Assembly: GCA_947502835.1 (NCBI GenBank)
Contig: CANNBJ010000006.1
Location: 124,001 to 188,000 of the forward strand
From: Bdellovibrionales bacterium
GTDB taxonomy: Bacteria; Bdellovibrionota; UBA1018; CAIMNF01
Direction of reading: 5' to 3'
Length of the DNA: 64,000 nucleotides
The position numbers were made by a program, and so were the translations under genes. How positions within the stretch are numbered: the first letter of the stretch is position 1; every line of letters starts with the position of its first letter. Below the pieces are notes generated by a model, which did not search any database, had not been told where the DNA came from, and saw nothing but the letters and a program-made list of their open reading frames with translations. This document shows, piece after piece, positions 63,415 through 64,000 of this stretch.

Positions 63415-64000
63415 CTACTTCGAGACCTTCTTCTTCAAAAGAAGGAAGTCTTGCAGCAAGGAATCCATATTGGCGAGCGCAGCACCGCGCTCGCCTTTTT
63501 CTTTTCCTGAATCCGGAAAGTCACCCGCGTACTGGAGAAGCGCAGAGAGAAGCGGCTGAACATTGAGAATCCAGGATTCCTGATTCTTGAAATAGGTGCG
63601 TTTTTCCTTCAGAAGGCTCATTCCGAGCATGTGGGTCACGCCCGCAAGATGGAAAAAGGGCGCCACGTTCCGGGGGTCGATCGCGATTTGCGAAAACAGA
63701 AGGTTCTGGGTCTCGATCCACTTCTGATATTTGAGCTTTGCATCCGGAATCGACGAAATCCGGGTCAGGTCCACGCCTTTCAATCGGGCTGAAATCCACT
63801 CGCGCGGGATTTTCAAGTCATCCCGGAGCGTGAATCCCTTCATGATCTTCCGGAACTCGGTCCGTGCAGCCTCCCCGATTTCATTCTTTGCGGATTTCAA
63901 AGTAAAGTTCTGCGTATTCCCGGAATCCGTAATCATCACAAAACGCTCAAGCCACTCGGATCCAAGGTCGATCCCCAGATGCAGCCCGCGACCAGCATCA
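63415..64000 (-). CDS. Hypothetical protein, N-terminus beyond the window
   Basis: The frame is open from the stop at 63415 to the right edge, so this is the C-terminal part (about 195 residues visible) of a longer protein. An internal GTG-ATG near 63939 looks like a start, but the preceding codons (GIDLGSEWLERF) read as continuous protein, so I treat the gene as partial. The visible part is helical and lysine-rich at its end, without membrane spans or recognisable motif. It ends two bases after the convergent TRL-like gene. Confidence 0.6.
   Translation of the reverse strand, partial: DAGRGLHLGIDLGSEWLERFVMITDSGNTQNFTLKSAKNEIGEAARTEFRKIMKGFTLRDDLKIPREWISARLKGVDLTRISSIPDAKLKYQKWIETQNLLFSQIAIDPRNVAPFFHLAGVTHMLGMSLLKEKRTYFKNQESWILNVQPLLSALLQYAGDFPDSGKEKGERGAALANMDSLLQDFLLLKKKVSK

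Noticed and set aside
63415-63939. Complete small gene starting at the GTG-ATG near 63939
   Set aside because: The same frame continues protein-like to the window edge, so the gene is treated as partial.

Overview
The window is chromosomal DNA from a Gram-negative bacterium. LPS heptose genes (gmhA, hldD), an O-antigen ligase, several lipoproteins, outer-membrane beta-barrels and a periplasm-directed KatG show an outer membrane. The rpsP-KH-trmD-SPOUT-rplS-rnhB order, a TolQ channel with two TolR-type partners and a TRL-like lipoprotein fit the deltaproteobacterial/Bdellovibrionota grade. That placement is inference. Genes are tightly packed, often with 1-11 base overlaps. I found no rRNA, tRNA, CRISPR array or prophage.

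Layout. 1-6.2 kb: HAD phosphatase, HU-like protein, a fumarylacetoacetase/maleylacetoacetate isomerase pair, a small lipoprotein, a substrate-binding/permease ABC fusion without its ATPase, and an O-antigen ligase. 6.2-11.1 kb: SlyD-type FKBP, asparaginase, and the rpsP operon on the minus strand, which lacks rimM. 11.1-14.1 kb: fatty-acid hydroxylase, DEDD exonuclease, methyltransferase, hldD. 14.1-17.7 kb: exported catalase-peroxidase, then an IS element. 17.7-23.4 kb: Mrp ATPase, lipocalin, 2-oxoacid dehydrogenase E1 alpha and beta, a receiver protein and an aminotransferase. 23.4-29.1 kb: a roughly 1440-residue surface lipoprotein and an orphan protein coupled to polA. 29.1-35.2 kb: polA, RDD protein, gmhA, trxA, and the TolQ/TolR/TolR set. 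35.2-38.1 kb: a chemosensory-like module (REC-HPt-kinase, CheY, STAS-CheX). 38.3-43.3 kb: YebC, 5'-nucleotidase, DbpA-type helicase, beta-barrel. 43.3-49.1 kb: an uncharacterised run on the minus strand (MoxR, VWA, SOUL, ferritin-like/ATP-grasp fusion, secreted protein, eight-cysteine microprotein). 49.2-56.9 kb: two divergent amino-acid permeases, two DoxX-like proteins, and MoxR-DUF58-transglutaminase. 57-64 kb: beta-barrel, LexA with a GTTC-N7-GTTC box, MFS exporter, an ECF sigma/anti-sigma pair divergent from a cysteine-rich exported peptide, about 0.9 kb without an intact gene, LysM lipoprotein, TRL-like lipoprotein, and a gene running off the end.

Three items stand out. (1) The ECF sigma operon and the metallothionein-like peptide are read from mirror-image promoters: GTCACAA-N15-CGTAA occurs on both strands around one 19-bp palindrome. 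(2) An IS element at 16.7 kb shares its terminal repeats with two small palindromic elements at 42.2 and 47.2 kb. One of these contains a 52-nt core that recurs at 18.9 kb between different but still self-complementary arms. (3) Two uncharacterised multi-gene modules are present, the REC-HPt-kinase/CheY/STAS-CheX set and the SOUL/ferritin-like-ATP-grasp/secreted/zinc-microprotein set.
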